Positions 1 to 7,192 are shown, counted from the stretch's first letter. The stretch: 64,000 bases of DNA from Roseateles puraquae (GCF_002205845.1 NZ_NISI01000003.1:62001-126000); one strand, 5' to 3'. Notes: generated by a model from the letters alone, not told the origin. A program made the numbers and translations.

Positions 1-49
1 GCAGCGCGCAGATGGTCCATCGGTAGCGGCCGGTGCGGGAGGCGGTCAT
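1..49 (-). CDS. N-terminus of an MFS transporter, ExuT-like (partial)
   Basis: Only the first 16 codons lie in the window; the gene continues beyond base 1 on the minus strand. The start ATG (complement of 47-49) follows a good GGAGAG ribosome site eight bases upstream. The visible residues read MTASRTGRYRWTICAL. An arginine-rich start followed by GRYRWTICAL is typical of the N-terminus of anion:cation symporters of the major facilitator superfamily, such as hexuronate/glucarate transporters (ExuT/GudP), just before the first membrane helix. This is recognition from a very short segment, so the family is an inference and the substrate is unknown. The gene is divergent from the secreted protein at 326. 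Confidence 0.5.
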   Translation of the reverse strand, partial: MTASRTGRYRWTICAL

Positions 50-325
50 CGTTGTCTCTCTCCATGAGGTGGCAGCCGGCGAGGCTGCCGCGCCATTGCT
101 TGGACGGCGCTGTCCTGCCACTGTAGGGCTTCAAGGAACCTCGCCCGCTCAGGCTTCGCTTCGCATTCCGCGTAGGGGTGGCACGCCTGGCGCGGCCTCT
201 TGTCTGACGCGGCTGACACCCAGCGACCGACATCCGCCCGATCGGCTCGTTCCTAAGCTGCCCGTCGTGGCATCCCCCTCGCCCGCCGGGCCGAGGACAC
301 CACCCCAACTGCCTAGGAGACCTCG

Positions 326-874
326 ATGAACACGACTTTTCGCCCCTCTCGCGTCCTGTGTGCCCTGCTGCTGACCGGCCTGGCCGGTGCCGCCTCGGCC
401 ACGCTCACCAAGCCCGTCTACAACACCGCCAAGGATGAAGTGAAGGCCATGTACAAGGCGGAGCGCGACAAGTGCGATTCGCTGTCCGGCAATGCCAAGG
501 ACGTCTGCGTCGAACGCGCCAAGGGCCAGGAAAAGGTCGCGCTGGCCAACCTCGAATGGCAATACACCGGCAAGGCCAAGGACCACAACGACTATCTCGA
601 AGCCCGCTACGAGGCCCGCTACAACGTGGCCAAGGAAATGTGCGACGACAAGGCCGGCAACGCCAAGGATGTTTGCGTCGCCCAGGCCAAGGCCGAGCAT
701 GACAAGGCCAAGGCCGACCTGAAGGCCAACAAGAAGATGGTCGCCGCTGAGAACGACGCCATCGAGGCCAAGCTCAAGGCCGACTACAAGGTGGCCAGCG
801 AGCGCTGCGATGCGCTGTCGGGCGACGCCAAGGACAGCTGCCAGGCCTCGGCGAAGGCGCGCTACTTCCAGTAA
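326..874 (+). CDS. Secreted protein with three C-x10-C helical repeats
   Basis: Predicted periplasmic protein of 182 residues and unknown function. Residues 1-25 form a Sec signal peptide ending in GAASA. The mature part is Lys/Ala/Asp/Glu-rich and probably helical. It holds three copies of a motif in which two cysteines are separated by ten residues, with the common core GNAKDVC or GDAKDSC. The spacing suggests a disulfide inside each helical hairpin, which is inference. Similar proteins are common in Burkholderiales, often beside BON-domain stress proteins as here. The GAGACCTCG just before the ATG supplies a modest ribosome site. A strong intrinsic terminator follows. Confidence 0.8.
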   Translation: MNTTFRPSRVLCALLLTGLAGAASATLTKPVYNTAKDEVKAMYKAERDKCDSLSGNAKDVCVERAKGQEKVALANLEWQYTGKAKDHNDYLEARYEARYNVAKEMCDDKAGNAKDVCVAQAKAEHDKAKADLKANKKMVAAENDAIEAKLKADYKVASERCDALSGDAKDSCQASAKARYFQ

Positions 875-956
875 GTCATCAGCGGTGCCGCCTGCTCAGG
901 CCGAGCGGGCGGCCACCGTGAGGCATGGCCCTCGCGGAATATCTGAAACAAGTGAA

Positions 957-986
957 GGGCGGGTTGTCACCCGCCCTTTTGTCTTT
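957..986 (+). terminator. Rho-independent terminator after the C-x10-C protein
   Basis: A perfect 8-bp stem, GGGCGGGT (957-964) with ACCCGCCC (969-976), a four-base loop TGTC, then TTTTGTCTTTT. It lies 83 bases past the stop of the upstream gene and is a textbook intrinsic terminator. Confidence 0.9.
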
Positions 987-1077
987 TCAACGTCGCAGCA
1001 GCGCTACCGAACCCATCAGGAGCGCCAAGCCTGTCTCTGCGCGTGGCAGACCTGAGCCTGCCCCCTGGGCTCCGGGC

Positions 1078-1686
1078 TCAACGCGGCGCCGGCTCCACCA
1101 CGGCCACCACCTTGCCCGGCTGCGGCAGCGCCAACCGGTTGTCGACGCCCTTCACGCCGCGGGGCGCGCTGGCGAGCACGGTGGCGCGCTCCTTGGACAC
1201 CGCATCGGGGGCCGGGCCTTCCAGGCGCACGATGCCGCCGGTTGTCGTGACGTCGATGCGTGCGGCGCTCAACGCCGGGTCGGCCGCCAGCGCCGTCTTC
1301 ACCTTGAGGCTGATGGCGCTGTCGTCCAGTGCGGTGCTCACGCCTTGCAGCGCATCGCGCGAGGCCTCGGTCGCCGCCGCCTGTGACTGCACGACGGTTT
1401 CCTGCACCTCGTTGCCGACGCCGCGCGCCTGGCGGATGGCGTCGTCCAGCTGCGTGCCGAGGCTGCGCGGGTCCTGCAGGTTGGCAATGGCCACAGCGGT
1501 GATCGCGGCCCCCAGGCCCAGCGCCAGCAGCCAGGTACCCAGCCGTGAACGTCGCGCAGGCGGCGCCGCGGGCACCGGCGCGGGTACGGCAGTCACATCC
1601 TCTGTGACTGGCTGGCCGTAAGGCCGGAGTTGCTGGCGCCAGTCGTCATCCGGTTGCCGATCCGTTCGTCGCACGGGGAATTTCAT
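1078..1686 (-). CDS. BON-domain protein, single membrane anchor
   Basis: Protein of 202 residues. Residues 1-48 are a polar, Pro/Ala-rich N-terminus, about 49-69 a single hydrophobic helix, and about 112-178 a BON domain with the usual V-K-x-A-L and G-x-V-x-L-x-G pattern ending in VDN-x-L. BON domains bind membranes or phospholipid and occur in osmotic-shock proteins such as OsmY. The start was chosen at MKFPVRR because GAGGAG lies directly upstream; a 73-residue in-frame upstream extension has no signal and poor composition. The BON part resembles that of the lipoprotein at 3037-3483, so the two may be paralogs. A TGTAGGAC motif lies upstream at 1766-1773. Confidence 0.8.
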   Translation of the reverse strand: MKFPVRRTDRQPDDDWRQQLRPYGQPVTEDVTAVPAPVPAAPPARRSRLGTWLLALGLGAAITAVAIANLQDPRSLGTQLDDAIRQARGVGNEVQETVVQSQAAATEASRDALQGVSTALDDSAISLKVKTALAADPALSAARIDVTTTGGIVRLEGPAPDAVSKERATVLASAPRGVKGVDNRLALPQPGKVVAVVEPAPR

Positions 1687-1765
1687 GGCGATCTCCTCGA
1701 AGAAGCGTCGCCATGAGTCTGGCCAGCGCGCTATGCGCCTCGCATCAGCCAGCACAGCACGCGGC

Positions 1766-1773
1766 TGTAGGAC
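1766..1773. promoter_or_regulatory. TGTAGGAC motif upstream of BON gene
   Basis: The octamer TGTAGGAC lies 80 bases before the BON-protein start at 1686. The same word or its 7-base core recurs in the gap between the second BON operon and the response-regulator gene (3843-3877). Shared occurrence in the control regions of one functional cluster suggests a regulator half-site. The site is short, so this is a suggestion only. Confidence 0.3.
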
Positions 1774-1903
1774 CTCGCGCCACGGCATGACGCCGGGCCG
1801 ATGCGCTGGGGCTTGTCCGATAACTGCAGCCGGACGGCGCCGACACCGTGCGATGGCAGGGCCGGCCAACATGAATTCATCCCATCTTGAAGTCCACATC
1901 GCC

Positions 1904-2401
1904 ATGAAGCCGCTCCAGATCTTGTCGCTTCTCGGCCTCTTCGCCGCCTGCGGCGCCAGCGCGCAAAGCCAGAGTGCATCGCCCGCGGCGCCTGCGTTGG
2001 CGGGCCAGGCGCATGCCGTGTCGGCCGCGCCCGACCCGGAGCTGAACTGGCGTGATCCGCAGTGGCTCAGCCGTCAGCGCGAACGCTCCCGCTGGCGCTA
2101 TCAGCTCGGCCTGGAGCAGCAAGTGCGGTCCCCCGTGCAGCTGGGGCCTCAAGCGTCGGTGCGCGAGGCCGTGTGGGCGGGCGTGAGCTACGACATCACC
2201 CGCCGCCTGAGCGGCGGCGTGGAGACGCCGGTGTGGCAGCGCGACACCGGCTGGGCTTCGCGCATGGCGTTTCAGCGACCCAAAGATGAAGGTCTGGCGG
2301 GTCTGCGCGGTGCGTTCAGCTACAAGCTGTCAGCACAGAGCCGCCTGATGCTGCGGCCGCAGGCGCGGCGTGTACTCATCAGCTATTCGGCGACCTGGTG
2401 A
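1904..2401 (+). CDS. Small exported, possibly outer-membrane, protein
   Basis: I do not recognise a family. The start at MKPLQILSL gives a 165-residue protein with a clear Sec signal peptide (about residues 1-20, ending GASA). An in-frame ATG 11 codons upstream (1871) would put a polar extension before the signal and is less likely. The second half has alternating hydrophobic and polar segments with paired aromatic residues and ends in a Trp. This looks like amphipathic beta-strands with a barrel-type C-terminal signal, so a small outer-membrane protein is possible. It is divergent from the BON gene at 1686 and convergent with the ferritin-like gene. Confidence 0.6.
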   Translation: MKPLQILSLLGLFAACGASAQSQSASPAAPALAGQAHAVSAAPDPELNWRDPQWLSRQRERSRWRYQLGLEQQVRSPVQLGPQASVREAVWAGVSYDITRRLSGGVETPVWQRDTGWASRMAFQRPKDEGLAGLRGAFSYKLSAQSRLMLRPQARRVLISYSATW

Positions 2402-2458
2402 ACCCGGGCGCCGCAAGGTCGCTCCGTGCACAGGCCAACCTACACCGTCAAAGGCGAA

Positions 2459-2485
2459 GGCACCGGATGCGCTGCATCCGGTGCC
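2459..2485. terminator. Perfect 12-bp inverted repeat between convergent genes
   Basis: GGCACCGGATGC (2459-2470) and its exact complement GCATCCGGTGCC (2474-2485) flank a three-base loop. It sits between the stop at 2401 and the convergent stop at 2505. There is no clear T-run on either side, so it is a strong hairpin that probably ends or protects transcripts from both directions rather than a canonical terminator. Confidence 0.6.
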
Positions 2486-2504
2486 TGTCACCTAACCAGG
2501 GCCA

Positions 2505-3044
2505 TCAGGCGCGTGCCATCCAGTCCTTCAGCTCGTCGGCGTGCTCCTCTTCGTCAGCCAGGATGTCCTCGAGCAGCCGCCGCGTCGTCGAGTCCTTGTC
2601 ACCGATCAAGGCAATCATCTGACGATAGGTCTCGACCGCGACGCGCTCGGCCACGAGGTTGGCACGGATCATGGCCTTGAGGTCGTCGACCTCGTCGTAG
2701 TCCGCGTGGCTGCGTTCCAGCAGGCTCGCCGGGTTGAAGTCCGGGTCGCCGCCGAGCTGCACGATGCGCTGCGCCAGCCGGTCGGCATGCGCAAGTTCTG
2801 CGTTCGCATGCACCAGGAACTCCTCGGCGATGCTCGGCGACTCCAGGCCGTCGGCCATGAAGTGGTGGCGGCGGTAGCGCAGCACACACACCAGTTCGGT
2901 CGCCAGCGCGCCATTGAGCAGCGCAACGATGTCGTCGCGCCACGGCCCGTAGGCCGGCGTCACCGCCCCATCGTCCAGATGCTTGCGGGCCGCCTCAAGG
3001 CCGGCTTCATTCAGCTGCAAGGCTGTCCGCTTGGATTCAGCCAT
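2505..3044 (-). CDS. Ferritin-like / bacterioferritin-like di-iron protein
   Basis: Four-helix-bundle ferritin-like protein of 179 residues, cytoplasmic. The di-iron ligand pattern of bacterioferritin is visible: E50, E83-x2-H86, E133 and E165-x2-H168. By family it should bind iron and oxidise Fe(II) or scavenge peroxide, limiting Fenton damage. It does not have the length or termini of classic heme bacterioferritin, so cage formation cannot be assumed. It overlaps the stop of the upstream BON lipoprotein gene by 8 bases and is probably translated from the same message, linking iron handling with envelope stress. Confidence 0.85.
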   Translation of the reverse strand: MAESKRTALQLNEAGLEAARKHLDDGAVTPAYGPWRDDIVALLNGALATELVCVLRYRRHHFMADGLESPSIAEEFLVHANAELAHADRLAQRIVQLGGDPDFNPASLLERSHADYDEVDDLKAMIRANLVAERVAVETYRQMIALIGDKDSTTRRLLEDILADEEEHADELKDWMARA

Positions 3045-3483
3045 TGCGCGCCACCACGAGTTGGTTGTCCACCGAGCGAACGCCCGTCACGGCCTGGGCT
3101 AGCGTCGTCGCGCGAGCCTGGGAGCCCGCATCCGGCGCGGTGCCGGTCAAGGTCACGCGGCCTTCCTCAGCGCGCACTTCGATCTTGGTCGCCTTGAGGC
3201 GGTCGTCGGCCAGCAGGGCGGCATTGATCTTCGTGACGATGGTCGCGTCGCTCACGGCTTCGGAGGCCGAGGCGCTCGCATCCTTCAACTTGGATTCGGC
3301 CTTGTCCATGGCCTGGCCGGCTTCGGCCTTGGCTTCGGCGCCGGCCTGCTTGGCCTCGGCGATCGCGCCGTCGAGCTTCTGGCCCGCGGTGCGCTCGTCG
3401 TCATGCTTGCTGCAGGCGGCGAGGGCAGCAGCCAGGGCGAGAACGCCGAACAGGGGGGCGCGGTAGGAGGTGGTGGATTTCAT
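3037..3483 (-). CDS. BON-domain lipoprotein
   Basis: Lipoprotein of 148 residues. The lipobox LAAC places the lipidated cysteine at residue 24. Residues about 30-78 are an Ala/Lys/Glu-rich helical spacer and about 79-146 a BON domain ending VDNQLVV. It is expected to sit in the periplasm attached to the membrane and bind lipid or a partner, as in OsmY-type stress proteins. The start MKSTTSY was chosen because AAGGACG lies just upstream; the much longer reading frame to 3828 has no signal peptide at its N-terminus. It lies between the small membrane protein gene (14-base gap) and the ferritin-like gene (8-base overlap). Confidence 0.85.
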   Translation of the reverse strand: MKSTTSYRAPLFGVLALAAALAACSKHDDERTAGQKLDGAIAEAKQAGAEAKAEAGQAMDKAESKLKDASASASEAVSDATIVTKINAALLADDRLKATKIEVRAEEGRVTLTGTAPDAGSQARATTLAQAVTGVRSVDNQLVVARNG

Positions 3484-3497
3484 GGGTCGTCCTTTCT

Positions 3498-3755
3498 TCA
3501 ACGCGAGAGGGTTTGTGAAAAGGCTGGCCTCGACTCTGGCGCCAGGCTGCCGGGCGCGGCATTGGCCACCACGCCGATGTCTTGTCGGACGCTGCCGACG
3601 CGCTGCCACTGGCGCAGGGACTCGCCGCGACGAACGTTCTCTTGCAGGGTGTCGACGAACGCGATCAACAAGGCCGCGGCCGCCAGCGCGGCGGCCACCA
3701 GCACGAGCCACAGCGGGGGCATGAACAGGGCAAGGCTGTCGGACAGGGCTTTCAT
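3498..3755 (-). CDS. Small single-span membrane protein
   Basis: Protein of 85 residues with one long hydrophobic helix near the N-terminus (about residues 10-35) and a polar C-terminal tail. No family recognised. The ATG at 3755 is preceded by GGAG at suitable distance; a GTG two codons upstream (3761) is an alternative but would sit on the ribosome site. It is the first gene of a three-gene minus-strand operon with the BON lipoprotein and the ferritin-like protein, which suggests a role in the same envelope or oxidative stress response. Confidence 0.6.
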   Translation of the reverse strand: MKALSDSLALFMPPLWLVLVAAALAAAALLIAFVDTLQENVRRGESLRQWQRVGSVRQDIGVVANAAPGSLAPESRPAFSQTLSR

Positions 3756-3842
3756 CGTCACTCCGGGAGGCCATCTCGGCCGAATGACGACACTTTGCGA
3801 AACGCCCGGCCTGACCGCTGCCGGTCACCCGCCTGAGGCCGC

Positions 3843-3877
3843 GTAGGACAACCGGCAGACTGCGCGGCTTGTAGGAC
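3843..3877. promoter_or_regulatory. Two GTAGGAC motifs between BON operon and response regulator
   Basis: GTAGGAC occurs at 3843-3849 and again at 3871-3877 (as TGTAGGAC from 3870), 28 bases apart, in the shared control region of the minus-strand BON operon and the plus-strand response-regulator gene. The same octamer precedes the other BON gene at 1766. This fits binding by the adjacent NarL-type regulator, which is inference. Confidence 0.35.
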
Positions 3878-3948
3878 TGCGCTGATCGAAAGCCGGGTTT
3901 TGCGTTGCTAGGCTTTGCGCATTCCCCTCATTTGCATCGGAGTGCAAC

Positions 3949-4584
3949 ATGATTCGCATCGGCATCGTTGACGACCACGCCATCGTGCGTTCAGGCCTGC
4001 GGCAATACCTCAGCGAGAACGTCGACCTGCGGGTGACTGGCGAAGCGGCCAACGGCCGAGAAGCCCTGGACCTCGTACGCGGCGGTGAAGTGGACGTGCT
4101 GCTGATGGACATCTCCATGCCCGGGCAGAGTGGTGTGGATGCGCTGTCGGCCATCAAGTCGCGCTTCCCGGACCTGCCCGTGCTCATCCTCAGCGGCTTC
4201 CCGGAAACCCACTACGCCACCACCCTGCTGCGCCAGGGCGCGAGCGGTTACCTGAACAAGGAATGCGACCCCGAGGAGATTGCCAATGCGATCCGCACCG
4301 TGGCGCGAGGCCGGCGCTACATCAGCCCCATGGTGGCGGAACTGCTGGCCGATGGCGTCGCGGGTGGCGTGAGCGACCGGCCGCCGCATGAGAGCCTGTC
4401 GGAGCGCGAGCTGCAGGTCTTCCTGCGCCTGGCCAAGGGCGAGACGGTGGGCGACATGGCCAAGTCGATGTTTCTCAGCGTGAAGACCGTCAGCACCTAT
4501 CGCACCCGCGTACTCGAAAAGATCAAGCTCGCCACCAACAGCGACCTGACCTACTACGCCTTGAAGAACGGCCTGATCCAATAA
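3949..4584 (+). CDS. NarL/FixJ-type response regulator
   Basis: Two-component response regulator of 211 residues. The receiver domain (1-120) has the acidic pair D8/D9, phospho-acceptor D54 in LLMD, S82 and K104. The LuxR-type helix-turn-helix covers about residues 146-211 with the usual SERELQVF and SVKTVSTYRTRVLEK segments. Phosphorylation should control DNA binding. The closest general resemblance is to BvgA/UhpA-type regulators. No sensor kinase gene lies nearby, so it is an orphan here. Its position beside two BON loci carrying shared GTAGGAC motifs suggests it regulates them. An intrinsic terminator follows. Confidence 0.9.
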   Translation: MIRIGIVDDHAIVRSGLRQYLSENVDLRVTGEAANGREALDLVRGGEVDVLLMDISMPGQSGVDALSAIKSRFPDLPVLILSGFPETHYATTLLRQGASGYLNKECDPEEIANAIRTVARGRRYISPMVAELLADGVAGGVSDRPPHESLSERELQVFLRLAKGETVGDMAKSMFLSVKTVSTYRTRVLEKIKLATNSDLTYYALKNGLIQ

Positions 4585-4614
4585 GACAGGGCCGCCGCCG
4601 GCCCCGCAAACGAC

Positions 4615-4642
4615 AACGGCCCCTTGCGGGGCCGTTCGTCTT
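4615..4642. terminator. Hairpin terminator between response regulator and DUF3563 gene
   Basis: Perfect 9-bp stem AACGGCCCC (4615-4623) with GGGGCCGTT (4628-4636), loop TTGC, followed by CGTCTTG. It lies between convergent stops (4584 plus, 4657 minus) and likely serves both. Confidence 0.7.
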
Positions 4643-4656
4643 GTGGGGCGCCGTCC

Positions 4657-4833
4657 TCAGCGGCCGATGTTCAGCGGCGACATCGACATCCAGGCACGAG
4701 ACTGGCTGGCGATGCGGCGCTCCAGGTCGGCGTGGTCGATGGCGTTGGACAAATATTGCTCGTCGGCGTCGACCTGGGTTTCGACGGCCAGCACGTTGCG
4801 CAGGGAATGCAGGAGGTTCTGGATCAGGCTCAT
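4657..4833 (-). CDS. DUF3563-like microprotein
   Basis: Protein of 58 residues. The segment EQYLSNAIDHADLERRI matches the signature of DUF3563, a Burkholderiales family of very short proteins with a YLS-x-A-x-D-x-x-DLERR core. The function of the family is unknown; members are small, soluble and stress-associated at most. The start is supported by GGAGAA at ideal distance and by a near-consensus promoter 48-75 bases upstream (4881-4908). It has its own promoter and a hairpin after the stop, so it is probably a monocistronic unit. Confidence 0.75.
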   Translation of the reverse strand: MSLIQNLLHSLRNVLAVETQVDADEQYLSNAIDHADLERRIASQSRAWMSMSPLNIGR

Positions 4834-4880
4834 GGGGTTCTCCGGGCTTGTGGCCCGTGTTCGAGTTCAGGGTAAACCCG

Positions 4881-4908
4881 ATTATAGGGTTAACACCAAT
4901 CTTTGCCA
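4881..4908 (-). promoter_or_regulatory. Sigma-70 promoter of the DUF3563 microprotein gene
   Basis: On the minus strand the -10 box is a perfect TATAAT (complement of 4881-4886). TGGCAA (4903-4908) lies 16 bases upstream as a -35. The flanks carry GGGTAAACCC (4870-4879), which is an inverted repeat of GGGT, and GGGTTAACACC from 4887, so an operator overlapping the promoter is possible. Confidence 0.65.
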
Positions 4909-4922
4909 GCCTGTCGAGGAGT

Positions 4923-5858
4923 TCAGGCAGTCTCGAGCGTGAAGCCTGCCGCAGTCCAGCCCTCAATCCCACCCCGCAGCACCCGGGCCGGGTGGCCGTG
5001 CTGCTTCAGCCACTGGGCCGCCTTCACGGCCGAGGCGTCGTTGGGGCAGGCGCAGTAGGTGATGAACTCCTCGGCCATCGGCCAGCCGGCCAGTGCCGCG
5101 TCTCCCAGCGCCCCCAGATCAAGATGGCGAGCACCTGGCAGCCGCGGCGTTGCGGGCGCGCCAGGCGCCGTGGCCCGAACGTCGACCAACAGCACGGGCC
5201 GGCCCTGTGCCAGGAGCGCGGCGACTTCTGCCGGCGCCACTCGTTCGAAGCGGTTCAACTCGCGCTGCAGCAAGGCCCGGCGCCAGAGTCGCCACGCCAG
5301 ATAGCCAAGCAACGCGGCTCCCGCCAACAACACGGCCACGCTGCCCAGCCGGCTGAGCGCGCGAAGCAGCGCGTCAATCTGCTCGTGGAACAGCCAGCCG
5401 ACACCGATCGCCACGCCCGCCCACAGGGCCGAGCCGAGCAGGTTCCAGGCCAGAAAGCGCCGAGCGGGCATGCCCAGGGCGCCGGCCAGCGGCGGCGCCA
5501 GGATGGACAGGCCCGGCACGAACTTGGCGATCACCAAGGTCAGCACACCGCGGCGGGCAAAGCTGGCTTCGTTCTGCCGCACACAGCTGTCGGGCGAGAT
5601 GGAGATCACACAAAGCGCCGACAGCACCCGCCGCCCCAGCCGTCGCCCGGCCCAGAACCACAGGCCGTTGGCCAGTTGCGCCGCTACCGTCGCCGTGAGA
5701 AAGGCGCGCACGCCAAAGCCTTCGCGCCCCGCCGCCTCCACGCCGGCGAGCAACAGCACGGGTGTGGAGGGCAAGGGTGCGCCCAACTGCTCCAGCAGCA
5801 CGGCCAGGGCCACGGCGATCAAGCCGTGATGGGCGAAAAGGTCGGTGAGCAGATCCAT
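4923..5858 (-). CDS. DedA-family membrane protein fused to rhodanese domain
   Basis: Fusion of 311 residues. About residues 1-195 are a DedA/VTT membrane domain with several helices and the family motifs LEQLGAPLPSTP near the N-terminus and AKFVPGLSIL in the middle. DedA proteins act in phospholipid flipping and membrane homeostasis. About residues 205-311 are a rhodanese domain with the loop CACPND; C269 aligns with the catalytic sulfur-carrying cysteine. This fusion is known in proteobacteria, but how the halves cooperate is unclear; handling of sulfane sulfur at the membrane is an inference. It lies divergent from the sulfate-transport operon, which fits a sulfur link. Confidence 0.85.
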   Translation of the reverse strand: MDLLTDLFAHHGLIAVALAVLLEQLGAPLPSTPVLLLAGVEAAGREGFGVRAFLTATVAAQLANGLWFWAGRRLGRRVLSALCVISISPDSCVRQNEASFARRGVLTLVIAKFVPGLSILAPPLAGALGMPARRFLAWNLLGSALWAGVAIGVGWLFHEQIDALLRALSRLGSVAVLLAGAALLGYLAWRLWRRALLQRELNRFERVAPAEVAALLAQGRPVLLVDVRATAPGAPATPRLPGARHLDLGALGDAALAGWPMAEEFITYCACPNDASAVKAAQWLKQHGHPARVLRGGIEGWTAAGFTLETA

Positions 5859-5971
5859 GGCAAAAACTCGCCGGCAGCATAGCGGCGCACCGATACCCCC
5901 GTAGCGGAGCGGTTCACGACCGGATACGCCTCATTCGCGCGTCAAGGGCTCGCCTGCGCAAGCGCGCCTGA

Positions 5972-6011
5972 CGAATAAGGAAATAAGAAAACTATCGTTC
6001 CCCGAATAAGG
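5972..6011. promoter_or_regulatory. Direct repeats in the sbp control region
   Basis: CGAATAAGG occurs at 5972-5980 and 6003-6011, exactly 31 bases apart (about three helical turns), in an AT-rich island 50-85 bases before the sulfate-binding-protein gene. The second copy lies at the end of TCGTTCCCCGAAT (5995-6007), which recurs before the Mop gene at 10031. CysB protects AT-rich sites upstream of sulfate genes in enterics, so CysB binding here is plausible but not shown. Confidence 0.45.
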
Positions 6012-6056
6012 GAGTTTCGGCACTCTCGCGACTTTCGATTCCTCGACGGCCCCCGC

Positions 6057-7067
6057 ATGCCCCACTTCCAGACCACCCGCCGCGCCCTGCTCGCCCTCGT
6101 CGCCTCGGCAGCCGCCCTGCCCGCCTTCGCGGCCGACCCGACGCTGCTGAATGTGTCGTACGACGTGGCGCGCGAGCTGTACAAGCAGTTCAATCCTGCC
6201 TTCATCGCTGCCCAAAAGGCCAAGGGCCAGGCCGTGCTGGTGAACCAGAGCCACGGCGGCTCCAGCAAGCAGATCGGTGCAGTCATCGGCGGCCTGGAGG
6301 CGGATGTGGTGACCATGAACCAGGCCACCGACGTGGACCAGCTCGCCACCAGCGGCCTGACGCCGGCCGACTGGCGCAGCCGCTTCCCCAACAACGCGGC
6401 GCCCTACTCCTCCACCATGACCTTCCTGGTGCGCAAGGGCAACCCCAAGGGCATCAAGGACTGGGCCGACCTCGCCCGCCCCGGCGTGCAGGTCATCATC
6501 CCCAACCCCAAGGTGACCGGCAACGGCCGCTACAGCTACCTGGCCCTGTGGGGCAGCGTGATCGCCAACGGCGGCAGCGACGCCCAGGCGCGCGAGCTGG
6601 TGACCAAGGTGTTGACCAACGTGCCCGTGCTGGACGGCGGCGGCCGCGGCGCCACCACCACCTTCACGCAACGAGGCATTGGCGATGTGCTGGTGACCTT
6701 CGAGGCCGAGGTGGAACTGATCGAGAACGAGTTCGGCAAGGGCCAGTTCGAACAGGTCAACCCGAGCATCTCCATCGAGACGGATGCGCCGGTCGCCATC
6801 GTCGACAAGGTCGCCGCCAAGAAGGGCACGACCGCGCTGGCCAAGGCCTACCTTGACTTCCACTGGAGCCCGGAGGGCCAGGAAATCATTGCGCGCAACA
6901 ACTTCCGCCCGCGCGATCCGGCCGTGTTCAAGAAGCACGCCCAGCGCTTTGCCAACATCAAGCTGTTCAGCGTCGACCAGACCCTGGGCGGCTGGCCCAA
7001 GGTGAGCAAGACGCACTTTGCCGATGGCGGCACGTTCGACCAGATCATGGCCTCGATCAAGCGCTGA
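6057..7067 (+). CDS. sbp: Sulfate ABC transporter substrate-binding protein
   Basis: Periplasmic binding protein of 336 residues for sulfate or thiosulfate. The first 25 residues are a signal peptide ending in PAFA. The mature start LLNVSYDVARELYKQFN, the NQSHGGSSKQ loop and YSYLALWG region are characteristic of the Sbp/CysP family. It delivers ligand to the CysT-CysW-CysA transporter encoded next, feeding assimilatory sulfate reduction and cysteine synthesis. A 125-base gap with a strong hairpin separates it from cysT, which would allow higher expression of the binding protein. A second Sbp (12895-13887) lies after cysB, with clearly related but diverged sequence. CysB-dependent control under sulfur limitation is expected. 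Confidence 0.93.
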   Translation: MPHFQTTRRALLALVASAAALPAFAADPTLLNVSYDVARELYKQFNPAFIAAQKAKGQAVLVNQSHGGSSKQIGAVIGGLEADVVTMNQATDVDQLATSGLTPADWRSRFPNNAAPYSSTMTFLVRKGNPKGIKDWADLARPGVQVIIPNPKVTGNGRYSYLALWGSVIANGGSDAQARELVTKVLTNVPVLDGGGRGATTTFTQRGIGDVLVTFEAEVELIENEFGKGQFEQVNPSISIETDAPVAIVDKVAAKKGTTALAKAYLDFHWSPEGQEIIARNNFRPRDPAVFKKHAQRFANIKLFSVDQTLGGWPKVSKTHFADGGTFDQIMASIKR

Positions 7068-7105
7068 GCTCATGCCCCGCATCGCCCTTGCCCGGCTCCG
7101 GGTGA

Positions 7106-7143
7106 TGGCGATGCCGCCGGCACGGTGCCGACATCCATCGCCA
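7106..7143 (+). other. Stem-loop between sbp and cysT
   Basis: TGGCGATG (7106-7113) pairs perfectly with CATCGCCA (7136-7143), and the enclosed segment contains a further CGGC/GCCG stem. No T-run follows, so it is not a terminator. Hairpins after a binding-protein gene commonly protect its 3' end and raise its dosage over the permease; that role is inferred here. Confidence 0.5.
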
Positions 7144-7192
7144 CCGATTGCTGGCTCCCGTGCAGCCCGACTGCAAAACACACATCTCCCTT

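Noticed and set aside
149-700. Minus-strand reading frame of 183 residues opposite the C-x10-C protein
   Set aside because: It is the antisense of the highly biased AAG/GCC-rich gene on the plus strand; its Leu/Val/Gly-rich composition is a mirror artefact and it has no ribosome site or family resemblance.
1685-1903. N-terminal extension of the small exported protein to an ATG at 1685
   Set aside because: The extension is Arg-rich and polar and precedes a clear signal peptide; it overlaps the start region of the divergent BON gene.
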